Assembly: GCF_023935105.1 (NCBI RefSeq)
Contig: NZ_CP096040.1
Coordinates: 3,720,001 to 3,784,000, forward strand
DNA from: Caulobacter segnis
GTDB taxonomy: Bacteria > Pseudomonadota > Alphaproteobacteria > Caulobacterales > Caulobacteraceae
Length of the DNA: 64,000 nucleotides
Reading direction: 5' to 3'
The notes under the pieces were generated by a model. That model worked only from the letters and a program-made list of their open reading frames with translations. It ran no database searches and was not told the DNA's origin. The stretch's first letter is position 1. Each line of letters starts with the position of its first letter. A program made the translations under genes and the position numbers. Below, one piece after another: positions 61,229 to 64,000 of this stretch.

Positions 61229-61272
61229 TTACGTATATGCGTAATTCCGAGGAGGATTTACGGAGTTCCGTA
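61162..61272. promoter_or_regulatory. HipB-type operator cluster before hipB
   Basis: Palindromes TTACGTAA (61162-61169), TTACG-TATATG-CGTAA (61229-61244) and TACGGA-GT-TCCGTA (61259-61272) lie in an AT-rich promoter region. TACGNNTATGCGTAA occurs twice (61184-61198 and 61230-61244) and TATGCGT a third time at 61271. The last palindrome overlaps the RBS (ACGGAG) and first base of the hipB start, so repression could block translation initiation sites in DNA and transcription alike. Confidence 0.65.
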
Positions 61273-61643
61273 TGCGTGACCCCATTCTCCCCCGACTGGG
61301 CGCGGCAATCCGCCGAGAACGCGATCGACGCGGCATGAACCAGACACAGCTGGCCGCACGGGTCGGCCGTCCCACGCCGCGGATTTCCGAGCTCGAGACC
61401 GATCTGTTGCGCGATAGGTCTGGCCACGGCCGGCTGGCCTTGCTGGCCGAGGTCTGCGACGCGCTCGATCTGGCGCTGGTGGCTGTGCCGCGCGAGATGC
61501 TCGAACGTGTCGAGACGCTGCTGCGAGCCACACCGTCTCGTCGCGGCCATCCCAATCAGGCCTCGCTGTTCGACGAGCTCTTCGTCGACCTGTCCGACGC
61601 TGGTCAAGCGCGAGCGGCTGAGCTCGATGAGGAGCCGCGATAA
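61272..61643 (+). CDS. hipB: HipB-like Xre antitoxin
   Basis: A 123-residue antitoxin and autorepressor. The helix-turn-helix spans about 10-65: AIRRERDRRGMNQTQLAARVGRPTPRISELE. The C-terminal half (EVCDALDLALVAVPREM, then a helix) is the dimer and toxin-contact region. Its TAA overlaps the toxin start (TAATG), the usual gene order for hipBA. The RBS AGGAGG is rather far; ACGGAG 6 bases before the ATG fits better. Confidence 0.9.
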   Translation: MRDPILPRLGAAIRRERDRRGMNQTQLAARVGRPTPRISELETDLLRDRSGHGRLALLAEVCDALDLALVAVPREMLERVETLLRATPSRRGHPNQASLFDELFVDLSDAGQARAAELDEEPR

Positions 61644-62926
61644 TGGCCAAGGCCGCAGCCGTCCTGGGCGTCCATCTTTTCGATGGCGTTGGCGAGCCGG
61701 TGCGGGCCGGCGTTCTGACGCGCGACGCCAAGGGCGCGACTGCGTTCACGCCCGACGAGGCCTACCTGCGCGACGAGGCGCGCCCGATCCTCAGTCTGCG
61801 CTGGGTGCAGCCAGGCGACGTCGAGCGCACGCGCCAGCGCCTGGCCGCGCGCGACGACAAGATCGCGCTCTATGGCGGCCTGCCGCCCTGGTTCGAGGGC
61901 CTGCTGCCCGAGGGCGCGCTGCGCGATCTGGTCGCCACCGAGATGGGACCGGGCGATCATGGGCCGTTCGACCTGATCACCCGACTGGGCGGCGACCTGG
62001 CGGGCGCGGTGCTTGTTCTTCCGGAGAGCGCCGAAGCCTACGAGACCGCCGGGCCACTCGACCTTGGCCGTGTCGCCGGCTTCAAGGCGCCCGTGCCCAA
62101 GGGGTTCGTGAAGTTCTCGCTGGCCGGCGTGCAGCTGAAGTTCACCGCCACCTTGCGCAAGGACAAGTTCGCCGCCCCTGCTCGAGCGGGCGATGGCCGC
62201 TACATCGTCAAGCTCGATAACGAAAAGTATCCGTGCCTGCCGCAGGCCGAGTTCACCGGCATGTCCCTGGCCCGTCTGGCCGGCGTGCGCACCGCCCCCT
62301 TCGAGCTGATCTCCACCCAGGCCATCGCCGGCGTTCCAGATGACTTGATTGTGGGCGACCACGCCCTGGCGGTCGAACGCTTCGACCGGCCCGGCGAGGG
62401 GCGGCGCCGGCATATCGAGGACATGGCGCAAATCCTTGGAGCGGTCGGCGACCAGAAGTACGTCAAGGGCAACAGCGAGACGATCCTCAACATCATCGCC
62501 CGGTTCAGCACCGATTGGCGCGACGACGTGCTCGAAGCCCTGCGACGGCTCGTCGTCGACGTGCTGCTGGGCAATGGCGACAACCACCTAAAGAACTGGT
62601 CGTTCATCTTCCCCGAGCCCGGCGAGATCCGGCTGTCGCCGGCCTATGACATCGTCCCGACCGTGCTCTATGGCGACCGCACCCTAGCCCTGGAATTTTC
62701 GGGGATCCAAAAGTTCGAGAGCATCTCGCTTCACCAGTTCGACCGCGTCGCGAGTTTCCTACGGCTCGACCCAGCCTGGATCCGGCGGGAGGCGAAGGCC
62801 ACGGTCGAGCGCGCGCTCGATACCTGGCCGGCGGCTTTGGCCGACCTGCCGCTCACCGATCAGCAGCGCTGGTTCCTCATCGGACGATGGGAAGACCTGA
62901 CGCTGGTGGGGGAGACGCGCGGCTGA
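61643..62926 (+). CDS. hipA: HipA-like serine/threonine protein kinase toxin
   Basis: A 427-residue HipA kinase. SLAGVQLKFTATL (159-171) is the P-loop-like segment containing the autophosphorylated Ser, GNGDNHLKNWSF (310-321) has the catalytic Asp313, Lys and Asn, and LSPAYDIVPT (331-340) has the metal-binding Asp336, so the kinase is expected to be active. HipA phosphorylates aminoacyl-tRNA synthetases: E. coli GltX, and in C. crescentus HipA1/HipA2 phosphorylate Lys- and Trp-tRNA synthetases, causing growth arrest and persistence. The target of this copy is not known. HipB, encoded just upstream, should hold it inactive. Confidence 0.93.
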   Translation: MAKAAAVLGVHLFDGVGEPVRAGVLTRDAKGATAFTPDEAYLRDEARPILSLRWVQPGDVERTRQRLAARDDKIALYGGLPPWFEGLLPEGALRDLVATEMGPGDHGPFDLITRLGGDLAGAVLVLPESAEAYETAGPLDLGRVAGFKAPVPKGFVKFSLAGVQLKFTATLRKDKFAAPARAGDGRYIVKLDNEKYPCLPQAEFTGMSLARLAGVRTAPFELISTQAIAGVPDDLIVGDHALAVERFDRPGEGRRRHIEDMAQILGAVGDQKYVKGNSETILNIIARFSTDWRDDVLEALRRLVVDVLLGNGDNHLKNWSFIFPEPGEIRLSPAYDIVPTVLYGDRTLALEFSGIQKFESISLHQFDRVASFLRLDPAWIRREAKATVERALDTWPAALADLPLTDQQRWFLIGRWEDLTLVGETRG

Positions 62927-63016
62927 AACTCGCCAGCTTAGTAGGATCTCGACGGGCTCGTGGCCTGGCGCGCCGGGACCTTGGTGTTTCTGGCCAGCCA
63001 TCCTGGAGGTCGTCGA

Positions 63017-63658
63017 ATGGACCTTGTTCTACATATCTTCAAGGGCCAGTGGACCAACCACGCCGCCTGGATTGTCAACGGCGCCTACTTCTCGTTCCAC
63101 CCGAGCAAGTCGCTGGTCGCGGACCTGGGCAGCCGGGAGCTGCCGCTTCCCGCTGGCGTGGCGCAGGGCCAGGTGCGAGCGTTCGAGCCGGAGTTCCGCT
63201 CGCCCGACGCCGACGAAGCGCTTTTTGGCGCGGCTGCGGAGACGATCGCGCTCGAAGGGTTGAAGGTGGCCCGCGCTGGCCAGATGGCAGACGATTTCTT
63301 CCAACTGAAGATGCCCTACATCCTCTGGGATCCTGGCCAGGTCGGCGTGATCAACTGCGTCACGTCCTCGATCCTGATCCTGAACGCGGCCCTGCCGTGC
63401 GATCTCCCAGTGGCCTGGAACGCCAAGTGGGGGGACATCTTCCGTCGCCTTCGCGTCAGCGCGGTCCAGGGCGGCAATTGGGCTCACGACGCGATCGTGC
63501 GGCCCGAACCCAATCTGATGCATGTACATCATCTGGCCGAACTGGCGCGCGACTGGGCCGATGAGGTGGCCCAAACAGAGGTCGATTGGGTCCGCGGCGC
63601 ATTGCCCTCGCCAGGGCCCCTGGCCACGTCGCCGATCAACGACGATCCCGAAATCTGA
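63017..63658 (+). CDS. Protein of unknown function, possible permuted papain-like fold
   Basis: A 213-residue soluble protein starting at MDLVLHIFKG (GGAGG 7 bases upstream). A His in GQWTNHAAWIVNGAYFSFHP near residue 15 and a Cys in QVGVINCVTSSILILNAALP near residue 114 have the order and setting of circularly permuted NlpC/P60-like (YiiX-type) papain-fold enzymes, where His precedes Cys. No signal peptide. It follows hipA after 90 bases. Function unproven; a toxin, effector or amidase are possibilities. Confidence 0.72.
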   Translation: MDLVLHIFKGQWTNHAAWIVNGAYFSFHPSKSLVADLGSRELPLPAGVAQGQVRAFEPEFRSPDADEALFGAAAETIALEGLKVARAGQMADDFFQLKMPYILWDPGQVGVINCVTSSILILNAALPCDLPVAWNAKWGDIFRRLRVSAVQGGNWAHDAIVRPEPNLMHVHHLAELARDWADEVAQTEVDWVRGALPSPGPLATSPINDDPEI

Positions 63659-64000
63659 AACAAGGGAGGCGGCCTCGCCAGCCTCGGCGGCGACACCAGG
63701 AGCTTGGCGTCGTGGGCGGCGAAGGCGCAGTGGCCAACCAGCGTCCGCACGCTGGGCGGATCGTCGGGATCGCCGAGGCGGAACACGCCGTGGGAAGCGG
63801 CCGGTCCCGTTCAAGGGAGCGACCGCTTCACCGGCCCTGGGTGATCCGAAGGTCTTGGTGTCGGCCGCGCGCCAGTTGCTGGCGGCGGCGACGTCCTTAT
63901 CGCCGACGAAAGGGCCCTACCGGTGAATGAACGTGTGTGGGCGCGCCGTCTTGCGGCCGATCTGAAGGCAGGAAGATCTCGTTCAGGATCGACAGATCAA
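63659..64000. other. 3' end of the window, with a possible partial gene
   Basis: About 340 bases. On the minus strand, 63786-63529 contains a fragment beginning FRLGDPDDPPSVRTLVGHCAFAAHD that reads like part of a protein but has stops upstream. On the plus strand, an open frame begins at GTG 63922 (NERVWARRLAADLKAGRSR) and runs off the window end. Neither could be assigned. Confidence 0.3.

Noticed and set aside
48516..61272. Attachment-site duplicates of the two tRNA 3' ends
   Set aside because: Read by eye on both sides; no repeat of the T-arm/acceptor sequence was seen in the cassettes, so an attL/attR pair cannot be claimed.
1..64000. CRISPR array or transposon
   Set aside because: No regularly spaced direct repeats, no transposase or integrase gene was found.

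Overview
The window looks like a stretch of a Caulobacter or close Caulobacterales chromosome. It has very high GC with strong GC3 bias. Its gene content is alphaproteobacterial: type II DAHP synthase, HisN-type histidinol phosphatase, a ROSE-type thermosensor, a GTTC-N7-GTTC LexA box, and a TonB-dependent maltodextrin locus resembling the MalA/MalY system of C. crescentus. No self-mobile element, integrase or CRISPR array was seen. Function calls rest on reading motifs and family resemblance; no database search was run.

Layout. 1-5.1 kb: a PraR-like regulator, hisN, an alpha/beta hydrolase with an SCP2 protein, and an operon of three exported proteins, two of which are methyltransferase-like. 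5.2-8.5 kb: a heat-shock Hsp20 gene under a ROSE-like RNA thermometer, then a tandem pair of paralogous pentapeptide-repeat proteins. 8.6-12.3 kb: central sugar-phosphate enzymes (gpmA, kdsD, phosphomannomutase/phosphoglucomutase). 12.3-16.7 kb: GNAT, exported amidohydrolase, exported MTA/SAH nucleosidase-like protein, a RES/Xre toxin-antitoxin pair and upp. 16.8-19.4 kb: a Tat-exported molybdenum hydroxylase pair. 19.5-21.8 kb: PhoB-boxed DUF47-Pit-Nudix operon. 21.8-25.9 kb: a LexA-boxed but frameshifted endonuclease III-like gene, DUF72 with a REP-like inverted repeat at its 3' end, and small enzymes.

26-45.4 kb is an outer-membrane nutrient acquisition region. A siderophore-type TonB-dependent receptor and a chemoreceptor are followed by a starch/maltodextrin utilisation locus: GH15 glucoamylase, MFS sugar transporter, LacI regulator, GH13 alpha-glucosidase, GH13 alpha-amylase and a MalA-like TonB receptor. 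It is interrupted by a DUF347 membrane protein and a lone PBP2 gene. The two divergent promoter regions of this locus share an identical 17-bp sequence that is a good operator candidate.

45.4-48.6 kb is an accessory-looking cassette: an Xre regulator diverging from five small genes, two of them holin-like membrane proteins and one a small lipoprotein, with nested palindromes in an AT-rich intergenic region. It lies on the 3' side of a tRNA-Ile(CAU). 48.7-60.4 kb is housekeeping: SIMPL protein, panD, acyl-CoA synthetase, a two-motif retropepsin-like protein, DAHP synthase, O-antigen ligase-like protein, glutathione reductase, rpiA, glmU and gph. 60.5-64 kb starts with tRNA-Val(CAC), then a gene-poor stretch, a HipBA toxin-antitoxin module with repeated operators and an unknown protein with a possible permuted papain-like fold.
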